Shown here: in pieces, positions 35,092 through 43,807 of the stretch | Position numbering within the stretch: position 1 is the stretch's first letter | Layout of the letters: each line of letters starts with the position of its first letter | Source: Pararhizobium qamdonense | Lineage (GTDB): Bacteria > Pseudomonadota > Alphaproteobacteria > Rhizobiales > Rhizobiaceae | NCBI RefSeq assembly: GCF_029277445.1 | Contig: NZ_CP119566.1 | Coordinates: forward strand, 2,358,001-2,422,000 | Reading direction: 5' to 3' | DNA: 64,000 bases | Made by a program: the position numbers and the translations under genes | Notes under the pieces: model-generated | Database searches by the model: none | What the model was told of the DNA's origin: nothing | The model's input: only the letters and a program-made list of their open reading frames with translations

Positions 35092-35577
35092 ATGCTCCTT
35101 GAATATTTTCAGATGATCGATCGGGTCGAAACGGTCGATCTCAATGCCAAGACGCTGACGGCGCGGTCTGTGGTGCCGGCTAAAAGCCCCGTCTTTGAGG
35201 GCCATTTTCCCGGTTACCCGCTGGTTCCCGGTGTTCTTTTGATCGAGACGATGGCGCAGGCCTGCGGCTTTCTGGTGCTGGCTGCCACCGATTTCGCCGC
35301 CATGCCGTTCCTGATGTCGGTCGATAGCGCCAAGATGCGCACGTTTGTCGAGCCGGAAGCGGTGCTCGATATCGAGGCCTTCCTGGAACATGACGGTTCC
35401 GGCTTTGCTGTGGTGAAAGCCAAGATCACCTCGCAGGGCAAGAAAGTCTGCGATGCGCAATTGAAGTTGCGCACCATGCCGTTCGATCAGGTGCCGCTCG
35501 GCCCGGTCGTCAAGAAGCGGGCTCAAGAAGTGGGGCTGATGGCCGCGATTGCGGCGTCAGTTGCGACGGGGGAATGA
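35092..35577 (+). CDS. fabZXL: 3-hydroxyacyl-ACP dehydratase FabZ-like (very-long-chain lipid A pathway)
   Basis: The 161-residue hot-dog-fold dehydratase has the family signature GHFPGYPLVPGVLLIETMAQACG (split across residues ~41-63), including the catalytic histidine. It removes water from 3-hydroxyacyl-AcpXL during C28 chain growth. ATG 35092 (MLLEYFQMID) is preferred over the upstream TTG 35083, since it matches the usual terminus. The stop overlaps an upstream start of fabF2XL. Confidence 0.88.
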   Translation: MLLEYFQMIDRVETVDLNAKTLTARSVVPAKSPVFEGHFPGYPLVPGVLLIETMAQACGFLVLAATDFAAMPFLMSVDSAKMRTFVEPEAVLDIEAFLEHDGSGFAVVKAKITSQGKKVCDAQLKLRTMPFDQVPLGPVVKKRAQEVGLMAAIAASVATGE

Positions 35578-35579
35578 CG

Positions 35580-36785
35580 ATGAGCAAATCCGCCAATGAT
35601 GTTGTGATCACCGGTGTCGGCATTGTCACCAGCCAGGGTGTTGGCGCGGACGTGCACACGGCATTTCTGACCGCTGCAGAAACCCCGGCCGTGCGCGTCG
35701 ATACCGAGCGTTTCGCGCCGTATCCTGTGCATACGCTGCCTGATATCGACTGGTCGCAGCAGATTTCCAAGCGCGGCGACCAGCGGCAGATGGAAAACTG
35801 GCAACGGCTCGGCGTTTTCAGCGCCGGCCTTGCGCTCGATGATGCCGGTTTCAAGGACGATCTGGAGGCCTGCGGCAGCATGGACATGATCGTGGCGGCC
35901 GGTGGCGGCGAGCGCGATATCAATGTCGATTCGCTGATCGTCGATGAAGCCTTGAAGCGCAACGATCGCGAACAGCTTCTCAACGAGAAACTGACGACCG
36001 AACTTCGCCCGACGCTGTTTCTGGCCCAGCTTTCAAACCTGATGGCCGGCAATATCTCCATCGTGCACAAGGTCACCGGTTCCTCGCGGACCTTTATGGG
36101 CGAAGAGGGCGCCGGCATTTCGGCGATCGAAACCGCCTTTGCCCGCATCAAGGCCGGACAATCGACCCATACGTTGGTTGGCGGTGCGTTCTCGGCTGAA
36201 CGTCTCGACATGATCCTGTTGATCGAAGCGATCCAGGGTCATGCGCTGGGTGCCCATTACCCGATCTGGTCGCGCAAGCCGGAAGATGGCGGCGGCATGA
36301 TCACGGGTTCGGTCGGCGCGTTCCTGATGCTGGAATCGCGCGCGCATGCCGAGGCCCGCAATGCCCGTATCTACGCAACGATCGATGCCGTTGGCGGCGA
36401 TCGCGGCAGCCGCGAGGGCGACCGTCTTGAGCAGCGCCTGCAATACCTCACGGCTCCTGCCGCAGACGCCGATCCGGCGCGCACGGTGATTTTTTCCGGC
36501 GCGACCGGCTTTCCGGACCTGACGGCGCGTGAAAAGGCGTTTCTCGATGCGCAGTTTCCCAAGGCTGCCGTGCGCGCCTATAGCGGGCTCGTCGGCCACG
36601 GTCTGGAATCCCAGTTTCCGCTGGGCCTGGCGTTTGCCGCGCTGTCGCTCGGCGCGGGTGCCAAGGTGCCGCCATTCGATCCGGGTGCAGAGACCGCCAT
36701 GGAACAACCAGCTAAGACGGCCATCGTCACCACGATCGGCCATGCGCGCGGCGAAGGCATTGCCGTGCTTTCGGCAGAAGAATAA
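35580..36785 (+). CDS. fabF2XL: beta-ketoacyl-ACP synthase homologue lacking the active-site cysteine (FabF2XL)
   Basis: The 401-residue thiolase-fold protein has a KAS II layout but differs at the catalytic positions. Where KAS enzymes have TACA(S/T)G, this has VTGSSRTFMGEEG (residues ~165-177) without cysteine, and the first histidine motif (NAHGT) is replaced by a FSGATGF segment. The second histidine region keeps GHGLESQFP. This resembles chain-length factors that pair with an active ketosynthase, here the next gene. ATG 35580 lies 6 bases after GGGGGA; ATG 35574 is too close. Confidence 0.85.
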   Translation: MSKSANDVVITGVGIVTSQGVGADVHTAFLTAAETPAVRVDTERFAPYPVHTLPDIDWSQQISKRGDQRQMENWQRLGVFSAGLALDDAGFKDDLEACGSMDMIVAAGGGERDINVDSLIVDEALKRNDREQLLNEKLTTELRPTLFLAQLSNLMAGNISIVHKVTGSSRTFMGEEGAGISAIETAFARIKAGQSTHTLVGGAFSAERLDMILLIEAIQGHALGAHYPIWSRKPEDGGGMITGSVGAFLMLESRAHAEARNARIYATIDAVGGDRGSREGDRLEQRLQYLTAPAADADPARTVIFSGATGFPDLTAREKAFLDAQFPKAAVRAYSGLVGHGLESQFPLGLAFAALSLGAGAKVPPFDPGAETAMEQPAKTAIVTTIGHARGEGIAVLSAEE

Positions 36786-36797
36786 GGAGCGGTAGAT

Positions 36798-38081
36798 ATG
36801 ACCAGCGCTTACAAGGATCATCTCGGCCGCCCGCTGATCGCCGTCACCGGCATGGGTGTCATCACTTCGCTCGGTCAAGGCGTCGAGGATAACTGGAAGG
36901 CGTTGACCTCCGGTGTCTCCGGCATCCACAAGATCACCCGCTTCCCGACGGAAGGCCTCTCGACCCGAATCAGCGGAACCGTCGATTTCATTGATTTGCC
37001 CGCGGAAAACGCCGTTGAGCGCTCCTATGCGTTTGCCCGCGAGACCACGGCGGAAGCCTTGGCGCAGGCGGGAATTTCCGGCGATTTCAACGGCCCTCTG
37101 TTTTTGGCAGCGCCGCCGATCGAGCCGGAATGGAGCGCCCGTTTCGAGCTCGCCGACCGTTCGCCGCCATCGCAGAAGCCGGGCGACGCCTATGACCGTT
37201 TTCTCGCCGCCATGCGCGAGCGGGCCGATCCGGTGTTCCACGAGGCCGCCCTGTTCGGGGCAATCTCCGAGCGCCTGTCCGACAGGTTTGGCACGCGCGG
37301 ACTGCCGGTGACGCTGTCGACGGCCTGCGCATCGGGCGCAACGGCGATCCAGCTGGGTGTCGAAGCGATCCGCCAGGGCCGCACCGACCGGGCGCTCACC
37401 GTCGCCACCGACGGTTCGGTCAGTGCCGAGGCGCTGATCCGATTTGCCCTCCTGTCGGCTCTATCGACCCAGAACGACCCGGCCGAGCGCGCCTCCAAGC
37501 CGTTTTCCAAGGATCGCGACGGCTTCGTCATTGCCGAAGGTGCGGCGACGCTGGTGCTGGAATCGCTGGAAGCGGCGGTCGCGCGCGGCGCAAAAATCTA
37601 CGGCATCCTGAAGGGCTGCGGCGAAAAGGCCGATTCGTTCCACCGCACGCGGTCTTCGCCCGATGGCGGCCCGGCGATCGCGACGATCCGCGCTGCACTT
37701 GCCGATGCCGGGCTGAGCGAAGGCGATATCGGCTATATCAATGCGCACGGCACTTCGACGCCCGAAAACGACAAGATGGAATATGGCGCCATGCTGTCAG
37801 TATTCGGCGACGCCTTGCCGTCCATTCCGGTCTCGTCGAACAAGTCGATGATCGGCCATACATTGACGGCAGCAGGCGCCGTCGAGGCGGTGTTTTCGCT
37901 GCAGACGATTCTCACCGGCACCGTGCCGCCGACGATCAACTATCAGAACCCCGATCCGTCCATCGTTCTCGATGTCGTGCCGAATGTGAAGCGGGACACG
38001 CAGGTTAACGCCGTCCTGTCGAACTCCTTCGGCTTCGGCGGCCAGAATGCCAGCCTTGTCATGGCCGCAGAACCGGCCTAA
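36798..38081 (+). CDS. fabF1XL: beta-ketoacyl-ACP synthase (FabF1XL)
   Basis: The 427-residue KAS has the complete triad: the cysteine in STACASGATAIQLG (residue 177), the histidine in INAHGTSTPENDKMEYG, and the histidine in SNKSMIGHTLTAAGAVE. It catalyses the condensation steps that extend the AcpXL-bound acyl chain towards C28. AAGGAG lies before the ATG, and the gap to fabF2XL is only 12 bases, so the two are probably expressed together as partners. Confidence 0.92.
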   Translation: MTSAYKDHLGRPLIAVTGMGVITSLGQGVEDNWKALTSGVSGIHKITRFPTEGLSTRISGTVDFIDLPAENAVERSYAFARETTAEALAQAGISGDFNGPLFLAAPPIEPEWSARFELADRSPPSQKPGDAYDRFLAAMRERADPVFHEAALFGAISERLSDRFGTRGLPVTLSTACASGATAIQLGVEAIRQGRTDRALTVATDGSVSAEALIRFALLSALSTQNDPAERASKPFSKDRDGFVIAEGAATLVLESLEAAVARGAKIYGILKGCGEKADSFHRTRSSPDGGPAIATIRAALADAGLSEGDIGYINAHGTSTPENDKMEYGAMLSVFGDALPSIPVSSNKSMIGHTLTAAGAVEAVFSLQTILTGTVPPTINYQNPDPSIVLDVVPNVKRDTQVNAVLSNSFGFGGQNASLVMAAEPA

Positions 38082-38136
38082 TCGGACGTCACATTTTTTT
38101 CGAGGCACATATGCCTCGGGTTCAAGGACTTATATC

Positions 38137-39165
38137 ATGCGCGCTTTGCAACTGGTCGATGACCGCAAGCTGGAAATCACCGATCTGCCCGAGCCGGACG
38201 CGCCGGGTCCCGGTGAAGTCACCCTTCGCGTCAAGGCCGTCGCGCTCAATCATATCGATGTCTGGGGCTGGCGCGGCATGGCGTTTGCGAAGCGCAAGAT
38301 GCCGCTGGTGATCGGCGCGGAAGCTTCCGGCGTGGTCGATCAGATCGGTCCGGGCGTCTCCAACATCCTGCCGGGACAGCTCGTGTCGATCTACGGCGCG
38401 CGCACCTGCGGCCTTTGCCGTCCGTGCCGCGAAGGCCGCGACAACCTGTGCGAACATGTCGGCGGCGTGCATGGCTTCCATCTCGATGGCTTTGCGCAGG
38501 AAAAGGTCAATCTTCCAGCGCGCCTGCTCGTTCCGGCTCCTCCGGGCGTCGATGCGGTTGCTGCTGCCGTCGCTCCGGTGACCTTCGGCACTGTTGAGCA
38601 CATGCTGTTCGACAATGCCAAGCTTGAGCCCGGCGAAACCATTCTCATTCACGCTGGCGGCTCCGGCATTGGCTCGGCGGCGATCCAGCTTGCCAAGAAG
38701 ATCGGCTGCACGGTGATCACCACCGTTGGATCCGACGACAAGATCGAAAAGGCGAAGGCCCTTGGCGCCGATCATGTCATCAACTACCGCAAGGACCGTT
38801 TCGAGGGCGTGACCCGCAAGCTGACCAAGAAGAAGGGCGTCGATGTCGTCTTCGAACATGTCGGCAAGGATACGTTTGCAGCGTCCATGTTCGTCCTGAA
38901 GCGCGGCGGCCGTCTGGTCACCTGCGGCTCGACCTCCGGCGTTTCCACCGAAATGAACCTGATGATGCTGTTCCAGCAGCAGCTGAAGCTGTTCGGCTCG
39001 TTCGGCTGCCGGATGGAGAACATGGCCAACGCCATGCAGAAGATGGCGCGCGGGCTCGTTCACCCCGTTATCGATACCGAAGTCGGCTTTGGCGACATCG
39101 ACAAGGCTCTGGAGCGCATGGAAACACGCCAGGTCTTCGGCAAAATCATTCTGCGGATGGACTGA
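38137..39165 (+). CDS. zinc-binding alcohol dehydrogenase/quinone reductase-like protein of the C28 lipid A cluster
   Basis: The 342-residue medium-chain dehydrogenase has a GroES-like N-terminus with four close cysteines (CGLCRPCREGRDNLCE) for structural zinc and a Rossmann domain (HAGGSGIGSAAIQLAKK). In rhizobia this gene is always part of the lpxXL cluster (often named adhXL or adh2XL) and may reduce the growing acyl chain or its double bond; its exact step is not established. ATG 38137 follows AAGGA. The frame is open further upstream but this lies within fabF1XL. Confidence 0.85.
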   Translation: MRALQLVDDRKLEITDLPEPDAPGPGEVTLRVKAVALNHIDVWGWRGMAFAKRKMPLVIGAEASGVVDQIGPGVSNILPGQLVSIYGARTCGLCRPCREGRDNLCEHVGGVHGFHLDGFAQEKVNLPARLLVPAPPGVDAVAAAVAPVTFGTVEHMLFDNAKLEPGETILIHAGGSGIGSAAIQLAKKIGCTVITTVGSDDKIEKAKALGADHVINYRKDRFEGVTRKLTKKKGVDVVFEHVGKDTFAASMFVLKRGGRLVTCGSTSGVSTEMNLMMLFQQQLKLFGSFGCRMENMANAMQKMARGLVHPVIDTEVGFGDIDKALERMETRQVFGKIILRMD

Positions 39166-39170
39166 ACACC

Positions 39171-40109
39171 GTGCGCATGCTGATCACACGCCTGGTTCTG
39201 TCCCTGCTGCGTTTTCGCCAGTGGTCGATCGCCCAGTTCGTCTTTCTGCTTTTGGGTCTGCTCAAGCTGTTTCCGGCGAGAGGCGCCATCGAATTTTCCG
39301 CGCGCTTCACCGGTTGGCTGGGGCCGAAACTGAAGCGGCGCCACACGCTGACGATGACCAATCTTCGCAATGCCTTTCCGGAAAAGAGCGAGGCGGAGAT
39401 CGAGGCCATCGCGCTGGAAAGCTGGAGCAGCATCGGCCGGCTTGCCGCCGAATATGTGTTTCTGGACGAGATCTTCGATTTCGATCCGGAAAATCCGGTG
39501 CCCGGCCGGATCGAGGTTTCAGGGATTCCCCTGTTCCTGGAACTGCGCGACAATCCGCGTCCCTTCATCGTGTTTACCGCCCATACCGGCAATTTCGAGC
39601 TGTTGCCGGTGGCAAGTGCGGCGTTCGGGCTGGATGTGACGGTTCTTTTCCGCCCGCCGAACAACCCTTATGTGGCCGAAAAGGTTTTCGATTTCCGCAA
39701 GCAGCGCATGGGAAATCTGGTTCCGTCGCATGCGGGCTCTTCGTTCACACTGGCGCGCAGGCTGGAGGCGGGCGGGGCTGTCGGCGTTCTCGTCGATCAG
39801 AAATTCCGCAAGGGCTTGATGACGAAATTCTTCGGCCGCGACGTGCGCACCAATCCGCTTTTGGCCAAGCTGGTGCGGCAGTTCAACTGCGAGGTCTATC
39901 CCGCCCGCTCGATCCGCCTGCCGGATGGCCGCTTCCGCCTGGAGCTGGAGCCTGCGATCGAAATCCCGCGCATGCCCAACGGCAATGTCGATGTCAATGC
40001 AACGGCGCAGCTGTTGAATGACAAGGTGGAAAGCTGGGTGCGCGAATATCCGGGACAATGGCTCTGGTATCACGACCGCTGGCACATCAAGAAATCCCTG
40101 AACGACTAA
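39171..40109 (+). CDS. lpxXL: lipid A very-long-chain (C28) acyltransferase LpxXL
   Basis: The 312-residue protein belongs to the LpxL/HtrB family and moves 27-hydroxyoctacosanoate from AcpXL to the lipid A precursor at the inner membrane. It has an N-terminal membrane anchor (residues ~20-38) and the catalytic HX4E motif in FTAHTGNFELLPVA. The block DQKFRKGLMTKFFGRDVRTNP is also conserved. GTG 39171 gives the familiar MRMLITR terminus; ATG 39177 is possible. It starts 5 bases after the dehydrogenase gene and is the last of the cluster. Confidence 0.92.
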   Translation: MRMLITRLVLSLLRFRQWSIAQFVFLLLGLLKLFPARGAIEFSARFTGWLGPKLKRRHTLTMTNLRNAFPEKSEAEIEAIALESWSSIGRLAAEYVFLDEIFDFDPENPVPGRIEVSGIPLFLELRDNPRPFIVFTAHTGNFELLPVASAAFGLDVTVLFRPPNNPYVAEKVFDFRKQRMGNLVPSHAGSSFTLARRLEAGGAVGVLVDQKFRKGLMTKFFGRDVRTNPLLAKLVRQFNCEVYPARSIRLPDGRFRLELEPAIEIPRMPNGNVDVNATAQLLNDKVESWVREYPGQWLWYHDRWHIKKSLND

Positions 40110-40506
40110 GCATCACCCCGCGCATTTGAGACGCCTGGAGGGGCGGTGTTCACATCCCGCAGGGGACCACGCGGCTTCCTGGCATTGTGCGTGGGAATCG
40201 GCACATTTATGACGCCGTGGATGATCCGGGAATGCCGATGGCAGCTCCGGTTGCATAAAATCGCTGCCCCTTACCGGACATTTTATATAAATCATCTAAA
40301 ATATCTTCACCGGAAACGTTTCAGGTCAATTTTCGGGTGTTGAACCGGACAATTTTGGGTGTAAACTTCGAATATTACTATAGGACGATTGCAAGCGCTT
40401 CGGGTCTGTAAAAATAGCGCCTTCAATCGATTTGATTTTTGATTGCGTTCAATTTTCCGAGCCGTTCTGGCTCAAATGGAGGATTGAGTGGGGAGTGGGG
40501 TGGAAA
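40110..40506. other. AT-rich intergenic region upstream of the PAS gene
   Basis: About 400 bases without a gene and noticeably richer in A/T than its surroundings. CCGGAAACGTTTCAGG at 40310-40325 is an imperfect 16-bp palindrome with a CG centre, similar in form to LacI-type operators. ACCGGACA occurs at 40273 and again near 40345. The stretch should hold the promoter for the PAS gene. Confidence 0.45.
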
Positions 40507-41217
40507 TTGAAGGCACTGATCGAGCTCTTCTGGTTCAAATATTCTCAGCTGCAATATGCGGTGAAATCCGGCGATGATCTGCTGATCAGCATTCTGGATC
40601 GCGAGATCGATCCGGTTCTGACGGCGATCTATGAGGAAAAGGCCGGGAACGTCCACGACGCGCGCATGCAGTTCCAGTTCGTCCTCGACCTCCTGCGCAA
40701 GGAAGCCGACGACGTCTCGAGCGTTTTGCGTCAGCGCGAGGCCCTGCAGACGCTGGCCGACCGCTATTTCTCCACCGGCAGCAACGAGATTGCCGGACAA
40801 TCCTGGAAATCGCCGGCTCCGGTTGTGGCCCTCAAGGGCCGGGCCGACGAAGGGTTTCTCAACGAGGCCATCCTTGACTGTTTGCCGGACCGGGTTGCGG
40901 TGATCACGCCGGATTATCGCTATCTGTACAGCAATCCCCTCAACGCAGCGCGCCTCGAAGAGCGTCCGATGGATCTCGTTGGACGCCATATTGTCGAGTT
41001 CGTCGGCATCCAGCGGTTCGAGCAGCGGGTGAAGCCCAATCTCGACAGGTGTTTTTCCGGCGAACTGGTGGACTATACCTTCGCCAAGGATGTTGGAAAC
41101 CGCACCGTGGTGGTCCGCTGCCGGATGACACCGTGCATGTCCGGCACGGGCAAGGTCATCGGCGCCATCCTGGTATTGCAGGAAATCGCCGACCGCCGCC
41201 GTTCGATTGCGGCCTGA
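40507..41217 (+). CDS. PAS-domain protein
   Basis: The product has about 236 residues from TTG 40507. The N-terminal half is helical and predicted soluble, and the C-terminal half (residues ~120-230) is a PAS fold: AILDCLPDRVAVITPDYRYLYSNPLNAARL, then GRHIVEFVG. No kinase, HTH or GGDEF domain follows. The start is uncertain: the frame is open to 40432, and GGGGTGGAAA precedes the TTG. It may be a single-domain sensor that acts on a partner encoded elsewhere. Confidence 0.7.
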   Translation: MKALIELFWFKYSQLQYAVKSGDDLLISILDREIDPVLTAIYEEKAGNVHDARMQFQFVLDLLRKEADDVSSVLRQREALQTLADRYFSTGSNEIAGQSWKSPAPVVALKGRADEGFLNEAILDCLPDRVAVITPDYRYLYSNPLNAARLEERPMDLVGRHIVEFVGIQRFEQRVKPNLDRCFSGELVDYTFAKDVGNRTVVVRCRMTPCMSGTGKVIGAILVLQEIADRRRSIAA

Positions 41218-41226
41218 GCGTGAGAG

Positions 41227-41246
41227 GCGAGGGCGCTTGCCCTCGC
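41227..41246. terminator. hairpin between convergent genes
   Basis: GCGAGGGC (41227-41234) and GCCCTCGC (41239-41246) form a perfect 8-bp stem with a 4-base loop between the convergent PAS and VOC genes. A U-run is missing, so it is only a probable terminator. Confidence 0.45.
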
Positions 41247-41263
41247 GCGATGTCCTCTGAAGA

Positions 41264-41614
41264 CTATTTGTCTGACCACACAGCCAATTCGTAACCATCC
41301 GGATCCTGGAACTGAAACCGTCTCCCGCCGGGGAAGGAAAAGGTTTCGACCGTGATGCGGGCGCCGAGCGCTTCCAGCCGCGCTTGGGTTTCAGCAAGAT
41401 CATCGGCATAGAGGATGATCAGGGGGCCGCCGGGTCTTGCCGTTCCCGTGGTCAAACCGCCGGTCAGGCGGCCGTCGGTGAATTCGCAATATTGTGGCCC
41501 GTATTCCGTGAATGACCATCCGAAGGCGCCGCCGTAAAACGCCTTCGAGCGAGCGATATCGGCAACTGCGAACTCGATATTGTCGATCTGGCGGTCCGTG
41601 CCCTTCTGTCCCAT
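41264..41614 (-). CDS. VOC superfamily (glyoxalase/bleomycin resistance-like) protein
   Basis: The 116-residue protein has the betaalphabetabetabeta modules of the vicinal oxygen chelate fold: IEFAVADIARSKAFYGGAFGW at the N-terminus and FQFQDPDGYELAVWS at the C-terminus. Many such proteins are of unknown substrate. ATG 41614 is preferred over the longer frame to 41683 because GGAG lies 7 bases upstream. It begins 20 bases after the SRPBCC gene on the same strand, so the two probably form an operon. Confidence 0.8.
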   Translation of the reverse strand: MGQKGTDRQIDNIEFAVADIARSKAFYGGAFGWSFTEYGPQYCEFTDGRLTGGLTTGTARPGGPLIILYADDLAETQARLEALGARITVETFSFPGGRRFQFQDPDGYELAVWSDK

Positions 41615-41634
41615 ACTGTCTCTCCTACGAGGCT

Positions 41635-42033
41635 CTATGCTTCCAATCGTTCTTTCAATGCTATGAGGTCCTTCTTGACCCATGCGGCATCATCGTCGAA
41701 CTGTTCCTTGCTCATAGCAGGCTGCCTGAGCAGCGTGAACATGACTTCCGCTCCGCTGCCGTTCGCCACGACGCGAAGCGCGTTGTGCACCTGAACTCCT
41801 GTTTCCAGTGTGACGAGATGGTCAAGCACGCCGAAATCATTGAGAGGCGTGAAGCGGATGCGGGCATTGCCGAGTGCTCCATGCGCAACCCAGTCCTCGC
41901 CATCCGGCTCAAGTCCGGCGGCCAAACCTGATGCCCAGAGGGGCATATTTTCAGGCTTTGCCGCAAACGCGTAGACGTCGCGCCACTGTCTTTCGATGGT
42001 GATATGGATGATTTTCGCGTCCATTGCAGCCAT
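41635..42033 (-). CDS. SRPBCC (START-like) family protein
   Basis: The 132-residue protein has a polyketide-cyclase-like SRPBCC fold, with an opening IIHITIERQWRDVYAFAAKPENMPLWASG block typical of the family. These proteins bind hydrophobic ligands in a deep cavity. GGAGG lies 7 bases before ATG 42033. It is the first gene of the pair with the VOC protein, a pairing also common in other bacteria. Confidence 0.75.
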   Translation of the reverse strand: MAAMDAKIIHITIERQWRDVYAFAAKPENMPLWASGLAAGLEPDGEDWVAHGALGNARIRFTPLNDFGVLDHLVTLETGVQVHNALRVVANGSGAEVMFTLLRQPAMSKEQFDDDAAWVKKDLIALKERLEA

Positions 42034-42301
42034 GCTGTTTCCTCCGTTCAGATCATTTGCCGTCTGGTTTTTGCAGCCTGCACTGAGGCGTCAAAGACGA
42101 CCGCGCCATACCGGAAATATATCACTTTCGACAACAATCACTTGTCGTTAATCGATTTGAATGCCAAAACTCCCTCAGCATCTGCGGGGCGTGCCTGGCT
42201 CTTGGAGCCTGAGCAAAGTCACCCTGCAACTTCAATCTGGTGGAGCCGTGCGCACGCCCAGCCGGGCTTTGGCACCTTCACTGTCCAACGGAGGCACATA
42301 C

Positions 42302-43732
42302 GTGGCACAGGCAGAAATCGGCCTTATCGGTCTTGGCGTTATGGGATCGAATCTGGCGCTCAACATTGCCGAAAAGGGCAACACGATCGCAGTCTTCAAC
42401 CGCACCGTGGAAGTGACGCGGAAGTTCTATGCCGAAGCCGGCGCGTTGCAGAGCCAGATCGTGCCATGCGAGACCATCGAGGAATTCGTGGCAGCGATCC
42501 GCCCGCCACGGCCGATTATCATCATGATCAAGGCCGGCGAGCCGGTCGATCAGCAGATGGAACTGCTCAAGCCCTATCTTGAGAAGAATGACATCATGAT
42601 CGATGCCGGCAACGCCAATTTCCGCGATACGATGCGCCGCTTCGACAATCTGAAGGATAGCGGCCTGACCTTTATCGGCATGGGCGTTTCCGGTGGCGAG
42701 GAGGGCGCCCGCCACGGCCCGTCGATCATGGTCGGCGGCAAGGAGGACTCCTGGAAGCGCGTTGAAAAGGTGCTGACCTCGATCGCTGCGAAATACAATG
42801 ACGATCCCTGCGTTGCCTGGCTCGGCGAAAATGGCGCAGGCCATTTCGTCAAGACCATCCATAATGGTATCGAATATGCCGACATGCAGATGATCGCCGA
42901 AATCTACGGCATCCTGCGCGACGGCCTGAAGATGAGCGCCACCGAAATCGGCGAGGTCTTTGGCGAGTGGAATAAGGGCCGCCTGAATTCCTACCTGATC
43001 GAAATCACCGAGAAGGTGCTGAAAGCGGCCGATCCGATCACCGGCAAGCCGATCGTCGATCTCATCCTCGACAAGGCCGGCCAGAAGGGCACCGGCAAAT
43101 GGTCGGTCATCGAGGCGCAGAACATGGGCATTCCGGCGACCGCGATTGAAGCCGCAGTTGCTGCCCGCAGCATCTCGTCGGTGAAGGGCGAGCGCGAAGC
43201 GGCTGAAAAGGTACTGGGCCTGCCTGCTGTCGGTGAGTTCAACGTTGCCGACAAGACTGCGTTCCTCAAGGATCTGGAAAGCGCGCTGCTGGCCGCCAAG
43301 ATCGGCGCCTATGCGCAGGGCTTTGCCGTGATGGCCGAAGCGTCGCGCGAGTTCAACTGGAACCTGCCGATGCCGACGATCGCCAAAATCTGGCGCGCCG
43401 GCTGCATCATCCGCTCGGCCTTCCTCGACGAAATCACCACCGCCTTCACCAAGGACCCGAATGTTGCCAACCTGATCGTGACACCGGCCTTCTCCGGCAT
43501 GGTCAAGGAAACCGACGGCGCGCTTCGCCGGGTCGTGTCGGCAGCCGTGCTCGGCGGCCTGCCGGTTCCAGCGCTCGCCTCGGCACTCGGCTATTTCGAC
43601 AGCTACCGCCGCGGCCGCGGCACGGCAAACGTCATCCAGGCGCAGCGCGACTTCTTCGGCGCTCACGGTTTCGACCGTATCGACGGTGCCGATTCGCACC
43701 ATGGCCCCTGGGGCAGCGGCCTCATCGCCTGA
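42302..43732 (+). CDS. gnd: 6-phosphogluconate dehydrogenase (decarboxylating)
   Basis: The 476-residue enzyme oxidises 6-phosphogluconate to ribulose 5-phosphate in the pentose phosphate pathway. It has the NADP-binding GLIGLGVMGSNLALNIAEKG, the substrate-binding GVSGGEEGARHGPSIM, and KTIHNGIEYADMQ with the catalytic lysine. The start is taken at GTG 42302 with GGAGG 7 bases upstream; the frame is open to 42161 but is not protein-like there. Length matches the long tetramer/dimer type. Confidence 0.95.
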   Translation: MAQAEIGLIGLGVMGSNLALNIAEKGNTIAVFNRTVEVTRKFYAEAGALQSQIVPCETIEEFVAAIRPPRPIIIMIKAGEPVDQQMELLKPYLEKNDIMIDAGNANFRDTMRRFDNLKDSGLTFIGMGVSGGEEGARHGPSIMVGGKEDSWKRVEKVLTSIAAKYNDDPCVAWLGENGAGHFVKTIHNGIEYADMQMIAEIYGILRDGLKMSATEIGEVFGEWNKGRLNSYLIEITEKVLKAADPITGKPIVDLILDKAGQKGTGKWSVIEAQNMGIPATAIEAAVAARSISSVKGEREAAEKVLGLPAVGEFNVADKTAFLKDLESALLAAKIGAYAQGFAVMAEASREFNWNLPMPTIAKIWRAGCIIRSAFLDEITTAFTKDPNVANLIVTPAFSGMVKETDGALRRVVSAAVLGGLPVPALASALGYFDSYRRGRGTANVIQAQRDFFGAHGFDRIDGADSHHGPWGSGLIA

Positions 43733-43759
43733 TCGCGTTTCATTATCTTGAAACAACAA

Positions 43760-43787
43760 AGCCCGCGTGGAGTGGTCCACGCGGGCT
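43760..43787. terminator. terminator hairpin between gnd and the LacI gene
   Basis: AGCCCGCGTGGA and TCCACGCGGGCT form a perfect 12-bp stem with a GTGG loop. On the minus strand it is followed by U-rich TTTGTTGTTT, so it suits the leftward LacI gene best; it may also end gnd transcripts. Confidence 0.75.
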
Positions 43788-43807
43788 TATCAATGGCACC
43801 TCTTCAG

